Source of the DNA: VXYL01 sp965116345
GTDB taxonomy: Bacteria; Pseudomonadota; Gammaproteobacteria; Pseudomonadales; Azotimanducaceae
Direction: 5' to 3'
DNA: 64,000 nt
Assembly (NCBI GenBank): GCA_965116345.1
Contig: OZ220680.1
Location: forward strand, 62,001 to 126,000
In this document: in pieces, positions 37,194-45,678 of the stretch
Numbering within the stretch: the stretch's first letter is position 1
How the letters are laid out: each line of letters opens with the position of its first letter
Translations under genes and position numbers: made by a program
Notes under the pieces: model-generated
Told to the model about the DNA's origin: nothing
Seen by the model: only the letters and a program-made list of their open reading frames with translations
Databases searched by the model: none

Positions 37194-37910
37194 TTAGTTT
37201 GGAAGCGGGAAACACGACAGCGCAAGGTCTCCCCGGTCGAACCGTAGTTTCCATCCGCAGCGGTCCCAATCGCCGAGCACGACACGCCGGCGTCCGTCGC
37301 CTATGTCATGGATACCGGGTCGGTGGGTGTGGCCGTGGACCATCAACGAGGTTCCGGCCTGGTCGAGGGCGTCTACCACGGCCTCCGGCGTGACATCCAT
37401 GATGTTGTCGGCCTTGTTCTCGTTGGCGCTCGCGCTCTGGGCGCGGAGCGAGGCCGCCAAAGCGCGCCGTTCGTCGAGGCTCGACGCCAGCACCGCGCTC
37501 TGCCAGGCGGATGATCGGAACGTGGCCCGCAGACGCTGGTACGCCGTGTCGCGCGTGCAGTAGGCATCGCCGTGGGTGGCCAGCACCGGCTGACCGTCGA
37601 TGTCGATCACCGTGGGATCGTCGAGCAGGGTGACGCCGGTGTCGGTGGCGAACTGTTCGCCGAGGAGAAAGTCGCGGTTGCCGTGCATGACACAGACCGC
37701 ACAGCGCTCGGCCGCCGTCGAGAGCACGCGGCGAACCGTATCGGCGACGGCGCCGTCGTCGTCATCGCCGACCCACACCTCGACGAGGTCGCCGAGGATG
37801 ACCAGCATGTCCACATTCGGCGTGTCGGTGTCGATCAACCGCTCGAGACCGGCGAGCACCCTCGGACGCGTCTCGTCGATGTGCAGGTCCGAGATGAACA
37901 GCGCGCTCAC
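37194..37910 (-). CDS. lpxH: UDP-2,3-diacylglucosamine diphosphatase
   Basis: A 238-residue peripheral inner-membrane Mn-dependent calcineurin-like hydrolase that makes lipid X in lipid A synthesis. Metal ligands seen: FISDLHID (Asp8, His10), ILGDLVEVWVGDD, VMHGNRDFLLG, ATHGDAYC and VHGHTHRPGIH. GTG start at 37910, which puts the first ligand at the expected position; the frame extends upstream but without conservation. 47 bp separate it from folD upstream on the same strand. Confidence 0.95.
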   Translation of the reverse strand: MSALFISDLHIDETRPRVLAGLERLIDTDTPNVDMLVILGDLVEVWVGDDDDGAVADTVRRVLSTAAERCAVCVMHGNRDFLLGEQFATDTGVTLLDDPTVIDIDGQPVLATHGDAYCTRDTAYQRLRATFRSSAWQSAVLASSLDERRALAASLRAQSASANENKADNIMDVTPEAVVDALDQAGTSLMVHGHTHRPGIHDIGDGRRRVVLGDWDRCGWKLRFDRGDLALSCFPLPN

Positions 37911-37957
37911 GTATTGTCTCCCTAGTGTCCCGTCAACGCATTTGAGCGGCAGCACAC

Positions 37958-38812
37958 TCACGGCTTGGCGAGTTCGGCTGCCCGCAGGGTATTGTCGAGC
38001 AGCGCCACCCGCGTCATGGGCCCGACGCCACCGGGTACCCGGGTGATCCAACCGGCGCGGTCGACGACCTCGTCGAAGCGCACGTCGCCGCGCACCTTGC
38101 CGTCGGCCTGGGCGACGATTCCCACATCGATCACCACGGCACCCGGCTTTACCCAATCGGCGCCGACGAGACCAGCCTTGCCGGTCGCCGAGACGACGAT
38201 GTCGGAGCGCGCGACGTCTTCACGGGCATGGTGCGAGAAGCGATGCACTGTGGTGACCGTGCAACCGACGAGCAGAAGTTCGAGACCCATGGGCCGACCG
38301 ACGTGATTCGAAGCGCCGATTACCGTGGCGTGCAGCCCACGCAGGGGAACACCGGTCTGTTCAAGCAGCCACATGACCGCCTTCGACGTGCAGGGGCGGA
38401 TGGACGGTTCGCGGAGCACCAGCCGACCCATGTTGTAGGGATGCACGCCATCGACATCCTTGTCCGCGGCCACGCTCTCGGTGACGCGTACGGGGTCGAT
38501 GTGCGGCGGCAGGGGCAACTGCACGAGAATGCCGTTGAACGTCGGGTCGGCGTTGAGCTGCTGGACAAGGTCGATCAACTCGGCCTCGGTAATACTCGAC
38601 GGCAGATGCCAGGCGTCCTCCGCGAAGCCGACCTCGCGGCAGTCCTTGCGCTTCAGGCGTACGTAGATCTGGGACCCTGGATCGTCACCCACCAAGAGTA
38701 CCGCGAGCCCCGGTGGCGGCAGACCGCGAGCGGCGCGTTGCTTGACGCGTTCGGCGATGCGCTGGCGCAGCCGCCGGGCGATGGCGTTGCCATCGAGGAT
38801 CTTGGCGGCCAT
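37958..38812 (-). CDS. folD: Methylenetetrahydrofolate dehydrogenase/cyclohydrolase
   Basis: A 284-residue bifunctional NADP-dependent enzyme interconverting methylene-, methenyl- and 10-formyl-THF. Seen: QIYVRLKRKDC with the catalytic Lys, GILVQLPLPPHID, DKDVDGVHPYNMGRL and KPGAVVIDVGI. The usual GRSNIVGKP motif reads GASNHVGRP, so Arg and Ile are replaced, which may shift cofactor contacts. The ATG at 38812 has GGGAGAA 4 bases upstream; a longer frame to 38857 has no such site. It may be cotranscribed with lpxH. Confidence 0.95.
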   Translation of the reverse strand: MAAKILDGNAIARRLRQRIAERVKQRAARGLPPPGLAVLLVGDDPGSQIYVRLKRKDCREVGFAEDAWHLPSSITEAELIDLVQQLNADPTFNGILVQLPLPPHIDPVRVTESVAADKDVDGVHPYNMGRLVLREPSIRPCTSKAVMWLLEQTGVPLRGLHATVIGASNHVGRPMGLELLLVGCTVTTVHRFSHHAREDVARSDIVVSATGKAGLVGADWVKPGAVVIDVGIVAQADGKVRGDVRFDEVVDRAGWITRVPGGVGPMTRVALLDNTLRAAELAKP

Positions 38813-38959
38813 GGATTCTCCCGTGGGACGACTCGCAGTCTGGCTTCGCAGTCGCATCGCGGACGCGCGGTAGCCTTAAGCGTATTGTAGCGCCGTGGGT
38901 TGCCGGCGGCCGTGTCGGCGCGTCCTGGTTTGTACGGGATGCGACGTGTGGCCGCGGCG

Positions 38960-40315
38960 TTACGGCAATGGGGTCGGCAGCGCGCCTGTTGCCTTCACCT
39001 GGTCCTGCTCGGCGGCGTCATCGTGACGGAGACCTGGCCGAGCACGGGGCGAAGCGACTGCCGGCAACTCGAAGTAGAACCGGCTGCCTTTGCCGAGTTC
39101 GCTTTCGATGTGCAGTTGCGAGCCGTGGCGGCGCAGCACGTGTTTGACGATGGCGAGACCGAGACCCGTGCCGCCGCGGGCGCGCTTGCCCACGTCGATG
39201 CGGAAGAAGCGCTCCGTCAGCCGTGGAATGTGCTCGGGGGGGATTCCCCGACCGTGATCCTCGACCTCGAAGCGCGCCGATGCGCCTCGCCGTTGCCAAC
39301 GCATGGACACGGTACCGCCGTCCGGGCTGTAGAGGACGGCGTTGGTCACCAGGTTCATGAAGGCGCTGTGCAATTCGGGCGGCACCCCGGATGCGACCAG
39401 GCCCGGTTCGGCATCGAGCACGATGCGGTGCTTCTTGCTGGCGAGTTGGCGGGCCTCGTTGACCACCGACTCCAGCATCGCGGGCACGTTGACCAGCTCC
39501 AAGTTGTCCTCGCCGGGCGTCGGCGAGGACTCCAGCCGCGTGAGGGTCAGCAGATCCTCGACGAGCGCCTTCATGCGATCCGCCGGCGGCCGCAGCTTGC
39601 CGAGAATCGAGCGCAGGGTCTTCTTGTCGACCTTCTCGTTCTCCAGGGTCTCCAGGTAGCCCATGACCACGGTCAGCGGGGTCCTGAGCTCGTGCGACAC
39701 ATTGGCGATGAAGTCCTGACGCATGGTCAGCAGCCGGTCCAGGGTGGTGACATCGCGGATGAGAATGATCGAACGGTCGTCCTCGACGTGCAGGTGGCGG
39801 AGTTCCAGGCGGCGGGACTCGTCCACCGGCGAAGCCACCTCGACGATGCCGCCTTCGACGTCGCCTTCGATCAGCGCGACGATGGACGGGTCCCGGGTGA
39901 GATCGATCAGGTTGCGCCGCAGTCGATGGGAGATACCGAGCAGCTCGGTGGCGCTCTGGTTGGCGGCCTCGACGACGCCGGTGGCCTGCAGCACGATCCA
40001 ACCGTCCGGAATCGTATCGAGGGTGCGTTGCAGCCAGCGCAGTTCCTCGACAAGACGCCGAGAGCGGCCCCGGGACGCGGTCAGCGAATGGGCGAGCCGC
40101 GCGGCGACGACATGCCAGCGCGTGGACCACTGCCGGGGTTTGCGCAACGGCGACCGCGACCAGCGTTCGAACGAGCGGAACTCGACCGCTCCCCAGGCGA
40201 TCCAGACGGCGAGTCCCGCCGCGACCGCCCAACCAATGGCTCCGGTGGCGACCAGCCCGACGCCGGCACCGAGCAAGGTGCCGAGGAGGCGTAGCAGGTT
40301 GACTCCGGATGCCAT
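38960..40315 (-). CDS. phoR: Phosphate-regulon sensor histidine kinase
   Basis: A 451-residue histidine kinase. An N-terminal TM hairpin (residues about 5-42) without a real periplasmic domain, a charged linker, a PAS domain (about 90-195), HisKA with FIANVSHELRTPLTVVMGYLE (His208), and HATPase_c with NAVLYSPDGGT (N box), VEDHGRGIP (G1), FFRIDVGKR and GGTGLGLAIVKHVL (G2). This architecture is that of PhoR, which senses phosphate through the Pst/PhoU complex. The pair order phoB then phoR, 9 bp apart, agrees. pstSCAB and phoU are not in the window. The last about 35 residues are an unconserved tail. Confidence 0.93.
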   Translation of the reverse strand: MASGVNLLRLLGTLLGAGVGLVATGAIGWAVAAGLAVWIAWGAVEFRSFERWSRSPLRKPRQWSTRWHVVAARLAHSLTASRGRSRRLVEELRWLQRTLDTIPDGWIVLQATGVVEAANQSATELLGISHRLRRNLIDLTRDPSIVALIEGDVEGGIVEVASPVDESRRLELRHLHVEDDRSIILIRDVTTLDRLLTMRQDFIANVSHELRTPLTVVMGYLETLENEKVDKKTLRSILGKLRPPADRMKALVEDLLTLTRLESSPTPGEDNLELVNVPAMLESVVNEARQLASKKHRIVLDAEPGLVASGVPPELHSAFMNLVTNAVLYSPDGGTVSMRWQRRGASARFEVEDHGRGIPPEHIPRLTERFFRIDVGKRARGGTGLGLAIVKHVLRRHGSQLHIESELGKGSRFYFELPAVASPRARPGLRHDDAAEQDQVKATGALPTPLP

Positions 40316-40324
40316 GGCGGAGGG

Positions 40325-41026
40325 TCAGGGGTTGGGTGGGGCGGCGCTGGACAGCCGATAGCCGATCCCGCGGACGGTCTCGACGAGCCTGTCCATGCCG
40401 AACGGCATCAGCGCCTTGCGCAGACGAAGTACGTGCACATCCACCGTGCGCTCCTCGACGTAGACGTTCCGGCCCCACACGCGATCGAGCAACTGGGTGC
40501 GATCAAAAGCGCGGTTGGGATTGCGCATCAGCAGCTCCAGGAGGCGGAACTCGGTGGGTCCGACGTGTACGGGATCGTCGCCGACGCTGACCCGGTGGCC
40601 GCGCGTGTCCAAGGTCAACCGGCCGACCGACAACAGGCCGTCGTCCGGGTCGCCGCTGCGCCTGAGCAGAGCCTTGACGCGGGCGATTAGCTCCTTGGGT
40701 GAGAACGGCTTGGTGACGTAGTCGTCGATCCCCGCATCGAAGCTCTTAAGCTTGTCCGACTCTTCACCGCGCGCCGTCAGCATGAGCAGCGGCAGGTCGC
40801 TGGTGAGGGCGTCGCGGCGGAGCTGCCGCGCCAAGTCGATGCCGCTCATGCCCGGGAGCATCCAGTCGATGATGACGATTCCCGGGGCCGGCCCGTCGAG
40901 GACGGATAGCGCCTGCTCGGCACTCTCGACGCCGACGACCTTGAGCCCGGCGCGTTCCAGCGAGAACGTCAGCATCTCCCTGATGTCGGGCTCGTCCTCG
41001 ACGAGCAGTACGTGGTTCGAACTCAT
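40325..41026 (-). CDS. phoB: Phosphate-regulon response regulator
   Basis: A 233-residue OmpR/PhoB-family regulator. Receiver: VLLVEDEPDIREMLTFSLE, phosphoacceptor Asp54 in VIIDWMLPGM, Thr84 in LMLTARG, Lys in YVTKPFSPKEL. The DNA-binding winged helix includes VGPTEFRLLELLMRNPNRAF and RTVDVHVLRLRKAL with RGIGYRLS at the end. The sequence is very close to the PhoB type. It is the first gene of phoBR. A Pho-box-like half site lies upstream at 41202, suggesting autoregulation. Confidence 0.94.
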   Translation of the reverse strand: MSSNHVLLVEDEPDIREMLTFSLERAGLKVVGVESAEQALSVLDGPAPGIVIIDWMLPGMSGIDLARQLRRDALTSDLPLLMLTARGEESDKLKSFDAGIDDYVTKPFSPKELIARVKALLRRSGDPDDGLLSVGRLTLDTRGHRVSVGDDPVHVGPTEFRLLELLMRNPNRAFDRTQLLDRVWGRNVYVEERTVDVHVLRLRKALMPFGMDRLVETVRGIGYRLSSAAPPNP

Positions 41027-41040
41027 TCGGCGACCGGCGC

Positions 41041-41159
41041 TTGTTCCATGGAGGACGCGACCGCTCTGCGGTCGCCCCGAGAATTCGCTGGGCGAATTCT
41101 CCCGGCTGCGAGACGCCGCGGACAGCCAAGCAACAAACGGAGCATTTGTTCCATGGAGG
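41041..41159. repeat. REP-like element: two hairpins flanked by 14-bp direct repeats
   Basis: Two perfect hairpins: an 8-bp stem GCGACCGC/GCGGTCGC with loop TCT (41057-41075) and a 10-bp stem GAGAATTCGC/GCGAATTCTC with loop TGG (41079-41101). They are bracketed by identical copies of TTGTTCCATGGAGG at 41041-41054 and 41146-41159. The element lies just upstream of phoB. The flanking repeats look like a duplicated target or recombination product. Related hairpins occur at 41953-42050. Confidence 0.6.
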
Positions 41160-41201
41160 TCGATCTACCGGCGACAACGCACCGCGAACAACGTATCGGT
41201 G

Positions 41202-41212
41202 GATTATGACAG
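41202..41212 (-). promoter_or_regulatory. Pho-box-like half site
   Basis: On the minus strand the sequence reads CTGTCATAATC, matching one 11-bp unit of the PhoB box (CTGTCATAAAT). The adjoining units are poor matches, so it is a half site. It lies about 176 bp upstream of phoB and about 72 bp before the divergent dienelactone hydrolase gene. Confidence 0.35.
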
Positions 41213-41283
41213 TTTGATGATCGCGATGCTCCCGGATTACGCTTGGGCACTTGTCTGGCAGAACTCAATGGTTGGGGAATCGG

Positions 41284-41952
41284 ATGGCACAACGACAGCT
41301 TCGCGCCGCGGATGGATACGCCTTCGGCGTTTACGAGGCGCTGCCCGATGGTGATCCGAAAGGCGGCGTGGTGGTGATCCAGGAGATCTTCGGCGTCAAC
41401 GCGCACATCCGCGAGGTCGCCGACGGCTTTGCGGCCGCGGGATACGCCGCTTTGGCGCCGGCGTTGTTCGACCGCGCGGAGCGGGGTGTCGAGCTCGGCT
41501 ACGACGCGGAAGGGATGAGCCGGGGACGGGATCTAGCGTTCGCCCGGTTGGAGCGCGAGCAGACCCTGCGCGACCTCCAGGCGACGGTGGAGGAGGCGGG
41601 CAAGTACGGCAAGGTAGGGGTCGTGGGCTACTGCTACGGCGGCCTCATGGCGTGGCTGTCCGCCTGTCACCTCGACGGCATCGGCTGCGTCTCGGCCTAC
41701 TATGGCGGCGGCATCGCCGCGGCGCTGGACGCGGCACCCCGATGTCCGGTGATCATGCACTTCGGCGAACAGGACGCGCACATCCCCATGGCCGACGTGG
41801 ATCGCATCCAGGGCGCGCTGCCGGACGTCCCGGTGCATGTCTATCCCGCGGACCACGGCTTCAACTGCGACCATCGGGGGAGCTACCACGCCGAGTCCGC
41901 GGCGCAGGCGCGTGAACGGACGCTCGGTCTGTTCCGAGACCACCTCGGATAG
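41284..41952 (+). CDS. Dienelactone hydrolase family protein
   Basis: A 222-residue alpha/beta hydrolase. The catalytic triad is visible: Cys117 in VVGYCYGG, Asp164 in HFGEQDAHIP and His191 in YPADHGFNC, the arrangement of carboxymethylenebutenolidase (DLH). The N-terminal GGVVVIQEIFGVNAHIREVAD block, with the conserved Glu that activates the Cys, is intact. The reaction is probably hydrolysis of a lactone or ester; no ring-cleavage (catechol) genes are nearby, so a chlorocatechol role is not supported. The ATG at 41284 follows GGGGAAT. Transcribed divergently from phoB. Confidence 0.88.
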   Translation: MAQRQLRAADGYAFGVYEALPDGDPKGGVVVIQEIFGVNAHIREVADGFAAAGYAALAPALFDRAERGVELGYDAEGMSRGRDLAFARLEREQTLRDLQATVEEAGKYGKVGVVGYCYGGLMAWLSACHLDGIGCVSAYYGGGIAAALDAAPRCPVIMHFGEQDAHIPMADVDRIQGALPDVPVHVYPADHGFNCDHRGSYHAESAAQARERTLGLFRDHLG

Positions 41953-42050
41953 CGCGCGCCCTGGCGGGCGCGTTGGCAGTTTCGCTGGCGCGAAAACTCC
42001 TGCGGTGGCGCCGCAGCCTGAGGGTCTCCCGACCTTGTGAGACGCGGCGT
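41953..42050. repeat. Cluster of REP-like hairpins after the dienelactone hydrolase gene
   Basis: Three successive dyads: CGCGCCC/GGGCGCG with loop TGGC (41955-41972), TTTCGC-TGGC-GCGAAA (about 41980-41995) and CTGCGG-TGGCG-CCGCAG (42000-42016), plus a looser GTCTC/GAGAC pair. The second hairpin and the GAGACGCGGCG tail resemble the element at 41057-41115 with compensating stem changes. Confidence 0.55.
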
Positions 42051-42385
42051 AGAGCCCGTTGCGCCACCGAACGGTGCGTCAGCTCGTCGTCATGATTCGG
42101 ATGTTGACATATCCAAGTCGTTTGTTGATGCTTCGAGCGTGAATGAGGGGTGGGGTAACCCCCAGGTGTTCCGGGTGACCGCCGTTGGCGGCCTCTCGCG
42201 GCACGACAGGACGGCTCGCCTCGCGGTAGCTGACACAACAACTAGTACAGCAGGCAGTCCGCGGAGGGTCGACTGGGTGCGAAACGCCTCACTCAACCGC
42301 CGCACTTGGTTCGCTGACGAACCTCGACCCGAAACCGGTGTTGGGTTTTGGTGGGACTGACTAGGGAAAAGACAGGGTATAGGGT
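42051..42385. other. Intergenic region before the TonB2-like operon
   Basis: Together with the hairpin cluster this makes a 433-bp gap without a protein gene, the longest in the window. It holds one perfect hairpin (GGTTCG-CTGA-CGAACC, 42308-42323), a possible promoter at 42104 and several short GT-rich stretches. No tRNA or known riboswitch was recognised. A small RNA cannot be excluded. Confidence 0.5.
42104..42132 (+). promoter_or_regulatory. Possible promoter of the TonB2-like operon
   Basis: Perfect -35 TTGACA at 42104-42109, 17-base spacer and a weak -10 GATGCT. If used, the transcript would have an untranslated leader of about 245 bases containing the 42308 hairpin. No Fur box was found. 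Confidence 0.3.
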
Positions 42386-43156
42386 ATGAATCACTGCTCA
42401 ATGAAACGCCTGGTGACCACGGCCTTCGCCGTTTGCGTCGCGACCGGCTCGTTGTACGCCGGAGCGACCACGCTTGCGGACATCTACGAGGCGGCGGACC
42501 GCATCAACCAGCAGGCCAAGGCCTCGCAGGCGAAGGTGGAGGAGCTGAACAAGGAGACGCGCGGTCTCTACTCCGAGTACAAGACGGTGCTCAAGGAGAT
42601 CGACGGGCTCAAGGTCTACAACCGTCAAATGTCGCGGCGGATTTCCGGACAAGAGCGCGAGATGGCGGAACTCAACAACTCCATGGGGAACATCGCGGGC
42701 CTTCAACGCGACGTCGTGCCTCTCATGGAGCGGATGCTGATCGGCCTCGAGCAGTTCATCGCCAAGGACATGCCCATCTACGTGGAGGAGCGGATGAAGC
42801 GGGTGGAGAACCTGCGCGACATTCTCGACCGCGCGGACGTGGCGGTCTCCGAGCAGTTCGCCCAGGTACTACTCGCCTACCAGATCGAGAATGAACTTGG
42901 CCGGACGATGAACGCCTACACCGGCACCATCGAAGTGGATGGCGTACAGCGCGTGGTGGAAATTCTCCACGTGGGTCGGGTGGCCCTGGTCTACCAGACC
43001 TCGGATGGTGCGGAGACGGGCTTCTGGGACAAGCAGGACAGGAGCTGGAAAGTGCTTGACGACAGCTTCAAGGCGGCCGTGCGAACGGGAATCCGCATGG
43101 CCAAGCAGCAGGCGGGCAAGAACCTCCTGCCGGTACCGATCCTGGTGGAGGGCTAG
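42386..43156 (+). CDS. DUF3450-family periplasmic coiled-coil protein
   Basis: A 256-residue exported protein with a signal peptide after an alternative start (KRLVTTAFAVCVATGSLYA), a long alpha-helical coiled coil (about 30-150; INQQAKASQAKVEELNKETR) and a C-terminal part with VEILHVGRVALVYQTSDG and a WDKQDRSWKVL segment. This is the DUF3450 family, regularly found as the first gene of TonB2-type operons in marine gammaproteobacteria; its role is unknown but is likely structural or regulatory for the Ton complex. The ATG at 42386 is preceded by AGGGT; a second ATG at 42401 would give a shorter n-region. Two bases separate it from the next gene. Confidence 0.87.
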   Translation: MNHCSMKRLVTTAFAVCVATGSLYAGATTLADIYEAADRINQQAKASQAKVEELNKETRGLYSEYKTVLKEIDGLKVYNRQMSRRISGQEREMAELNNSMGNIAGLQRDVVPLMERMLIGLEQFIAKDMPIYVEERMKRVENLRDILDRADVAVSEQFAQVLLAYQIENELGRTMNAYTGTIEVDGVQRVVEILHVGRVALVYQTSDGAETGFWDKQDRSWKVLDDSFKAAVRTGIRMAKQQAGKNLLPVPILVEG

Positions 43157-43158
43157 CG

Positions 43159-44655
43159 ATGAACCGCACACGCATGAACCGGACCAGCGGACTCGCGATC
43201 GTCGCGCTTGGCGGGCTGCTCGCCGCGCCGGGCTTCGCTCAGGAAGAGCTCGGGGTGGAAGACGCCTTGGAGGTGGTCGAGGCGAACACGCTCGACGATC
43301 TGCTGAAGAACGTCGAAGAACGCCGGGTCGTCGAGAACCAGGAGAACATCCGCCGGGAGAACGAGTTTCGCGCCGCCCGGGACCGCCAGTCGCAGATGCT
43401 CGACCAGGCCAAGGAGGAGCGGCGGCAGGAGCGCTTGCGCGGCGAGCGCCTCGATACCCAGTATCGAGAGAACGAACGCTTGATCGGCGAGCTGCAGGAC
43501 CAGTACAACCAACGTCTAGGCAAGCTGCGTGAACTGTTCGGCGTGCTCCAGCAGGTCGCCGGCGACACGCGCAGCCACTTCGACGAGTCGGTAGTCAGCC
43601 TTGAGTATCCGGGCCGCGGTGAGTGGCTCGGCGCGTTGGCCGCGAAGATGGGTAGTGCGACCCAGTTGGCGACGATCGACGAGATGGAGGAACTCTGGGA
43701 GCACCTTCAGCGCGAGGCCACGGAATCGGGCAAGGTGACCCGGTTCACGGCCCCTGTGGACCAACACGATGGCGACCAGGTCGACACGGAGGTGATACGG
43801 GTAGGCTCGTTCGCGGTGATCAGCGAGGAGGGCTATCTCAACTACGACTGGGATCTGGATCGTCTGGTCCAGCTCGGCAGGCAGCCGGAGGCACAGTTCG
43901 CGAATACCGCGGAGAACCTCTTCGAGGCGGACCCCGGCGACCTCGTGTCCTTTGCCGTCGACCCCACCCGGGGCAGCCTGACGCGGCTGCTCATCCAGAA
44001 GGCCACGTTGGGGGAAATGGTCGGCACGCCGTTCGGCGGCATCGCCTCCGGCAACTGCTACCTGCCGTTCTGCGACGGCCAGGGCGACTATCCGGGATCG
44101 ATCATCATCCTGGTCGGCATCATTGGCGTGCTGCTCGCGATCGAGCGGCTCATCACGTTGACCCTCGTCGGCGGCAAGGTGAACCGCCAGCGCACCCAGC
44201 CCGAGGCTCCGAGCGAGGACAATCCGCTCGGTCGGGTGATCAAGGTCTACGACGAGAACCGCGACGTGGATACCGAGACGCTCGAGCTCAAACTCGGCGA
44301 GGGCGTCCTGGGCGAGATGCCGGCGCTGACCCGGAACATCGCCATCATTCAGGTGATTTCCATCGTCGCGCCGCTGATGGGCCTGCTCGGTACCGTGATC
44401 GGCATGATCGAGACCTTCCAGTCGATCACGTTGTTCGGCGCCGGGGATCCGAAGACCATGGCCAGTGGTATATCGACGGCGTTGATGACCACCGTGCTCG
44501 GGTTGTGCGTGGCCATTCCGACGACGCTGCTGCATGCCATCGTCAACCAGCGCAGTCGTTCGATCATCCACATCCTCGACGAGCAGTCGGCGGGTATCGT
44601 CGCCCAGCACGCGGAGGAGTCGGGCGAGGCGGTCCCGGAGCCTGAACAGGCCTAG
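43159..44655 (+). CDS. TtpC-like MotA/TolQ/ExbB proton-channel protein with periplasmic extension
   Basis: A 498-residue protein. Signal peptide (residues 1-28), a long charged coiled coil (about 40-135), a globular periplasmic part (about 140-310) and a C-terminal ExbB/TolQ domain with three TM segments (about 315-335, 390-415, 435-465; IVAPLMGLLGTVIGMIETFQ and GISTALMTTVLGLCVAIPTT). This is the extended ExbB-like component known as TtpC in Vibrio TonB2 systems, where it is essential for the TonB2 complex. The six-gene context (DUF3450, this gene, exbB, exbD, tonB, TPR) supports that identity. Confidence 0.88.
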   Translation: MNRTRMNRTSGLAIVALGGLLAAPGFAQEELGVEDALEVVEANTLDDLLKNVEERRVVENQENIRRENEFRAARDRQSQMLDQAKEERRQERLRGERLDTQYRENERLIGELQDQYNQRLGKLRELFGVLQQVAGDTRSHFDESVVSLEYPGRGEWLGALAAKMGSATQLATIDEMEELWEHLQREATESGKVTRFTAPVDQHDGDQVDTEVIRVGSFAVISEEGYLNYDWDLDRLVQLGRQPEAQFANTAENLFEADPGDLVSFAVDPTRGSLTRLLIQKATLGEMVGTPFGGIASGNCYLPFCDGQGDYPGSIIILVGIIGVLLAIERLITLTLVGGKVNRQRTQPEAPSEDNPLGRVIKVYDENRDVDTETLELKLGEGVLGEMPALTRNIAIIQVISIVAPLMGLLGTVIGMIETFQSITLFGAGDPKTMASGISTALMTTVLGLCVAIPTTLLHAIVNQRSRSIIHILDEQSAGIVAQHAEESGEAVPEPEQA

Positions 44656-44669
44656 GAGGCCCGGAAAGG

Positions 44670-45188
44670 ATGATCTACGACGCGTACATCGCCCTGTCGG
44701 GGTTCTTCGCCCAGGGCGGCAACGTGCTCTACCTGATCGCGTTGACGACGTTCCTCATGTGGTCGCTGTTGTTCGAGCGCATGTGGTATTTCCGGTCCGA
44801 GCACCGCGCGGTGCTTCACACGGTCACCGAGCAATGGGAATCGCGCCCCGAGAGACGCTCCTGGTCGGCACATGTGATCCGCGACGCGCTGATTTCGCAA
44901 ACGCGGGAACGGATCACCGGTAGCTATCCGATCATCCTCACCTGCGTCGCGATCTGTCCGCTCCTAGGGCTGCTCGGCACCGTCACCGGAATGATCGCGG
45001 TGTTCGATGCCATGGCCACGCAGGGTGGCAATGCGCGCTCCATGGCGGCCGGCGTCTCGCAGGCCACGATTCCGACGATGTCCGGGATGATCGCTTCGCT
45101 GTCGGGGATCTTCGGCACCACGTTCCTGCGTCGGCGGATCCTCTATGAGACGGAGCACATCCAGGACCGCCTGACCATGGATCATTAG
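44670..45188 (+). CDS. exbB: Biopolymer transport protein ExbB
   Basis: A 172-residue inner-membrane MotA/TolQ/ExbB-family protein with three TM segments, including FAQGGNVLYLIALTTFLMW and the conserved CPLLGLLGTVTGMIAVFDAM and PTMSGMIASLSGIFGTT helices. With ExbD it forms the proton channel that drives TonB. It is the second channel-type subunit in this operon, as in TonB2 systems. 14 bp after the TtpC-like gene, with GGAAAGG as a possible ribosome-binding site. Confidence 0.92.
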   Translation: MIYDAYIALSGFFAQGGNVLYLIALTTFLMWSLLFERMWYFRSEHRAVLHTVTEQWESRPERRSWSAHVIRDALISQTRERITGSYPIILTCVAICPLLGLLGTVTGMIAVFDAMATQGGNARSMAAGVSQATIPTMSGMIASLSGIFGTTFLRRRILYETEHIQDRLTMDH

Positions 45189-45205
45189 CGAGGGAGAGGT
45201 TCGGC

Positions 45206-45613
45206 ATGCCACAGAGCGGACGATTCGCAAGCCGGGACGAAGACTCGGACATCAACCTGACGCCGATGCTCGACGTCGTGTTCATCATGTTGATCTTCTT
45301 CATCGTCACCGCGACATTCATCAAGCAGCCGGGTGCCACGGTGCGGCGTCCGGACGCGGAGACCGACATACAGAAACCCACGGTCAGCGTGCTGGTGGCC
45401 ATCGACGCCGCCGGCACGATCTGGATCGACAAGAAGAGGATTGAACCGACGGGCGTTCGTGCACAGATCGAGCGCCTGCACGCGGAAAATCCCAAGGGTG
45501 GACTCGTGATCCAGGCGGATCGCGAAGCCAAGTTCGAGAAACTCAAGGCCGTATTGGACGCAGCCCAGGGGGCGAAGATCACCCAGGTTGCCATTTCCAC
45601 CGAAAAGGATTGA
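45206..45613 (+). CDS. exbD: Biopolymer transport protein ExbD
   Basis: A 135-residue single-TM protein. The cytoplasmic N terminus has DSDINLTPMLDVVFIMLIFFIV, whose Asp23 is the proton-carrying residue of ExbD/TolR. The periplasmic domain runs from about 50 to 135. It stands 17 bp after exbB with a GAGGGAGAGG ribosome-binding site. It partners with ExbB and the TtpC-like protein. Confidence 0.94.
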   Translation: MPQSGRFASRDEDSDINLTPMLDVVFIMLIFFIVTATFIKQPGATVRRPDAETDIQKPTVSVLVAIDAAGTIWIDKKRIEPTGVRAQIERLHAENPKGGLVIQADREAKFEKLKAVLDAAQGAKITQVAISTEKD

Positions 45614-45678
45614 CGGGAGCCCCAAGGGAAGCAGATTCCATGCGCACCCCGCAATCGAGGCCTTAGGAGGAATCCACC

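Noticed and set aside
41284..41952. Chlorocatechol or aromatic degradation operon
   Set aside because: Only the dienelactone-hydrolase-like gene is present; no ring-cleavage or muconate genes are adjacent.
42308..42323. Possible tRNA T-arm (GGTTCG...CGAACC)
   Set aside because: No acceptor, D or anticodon stems with proper spacing could be found around it.
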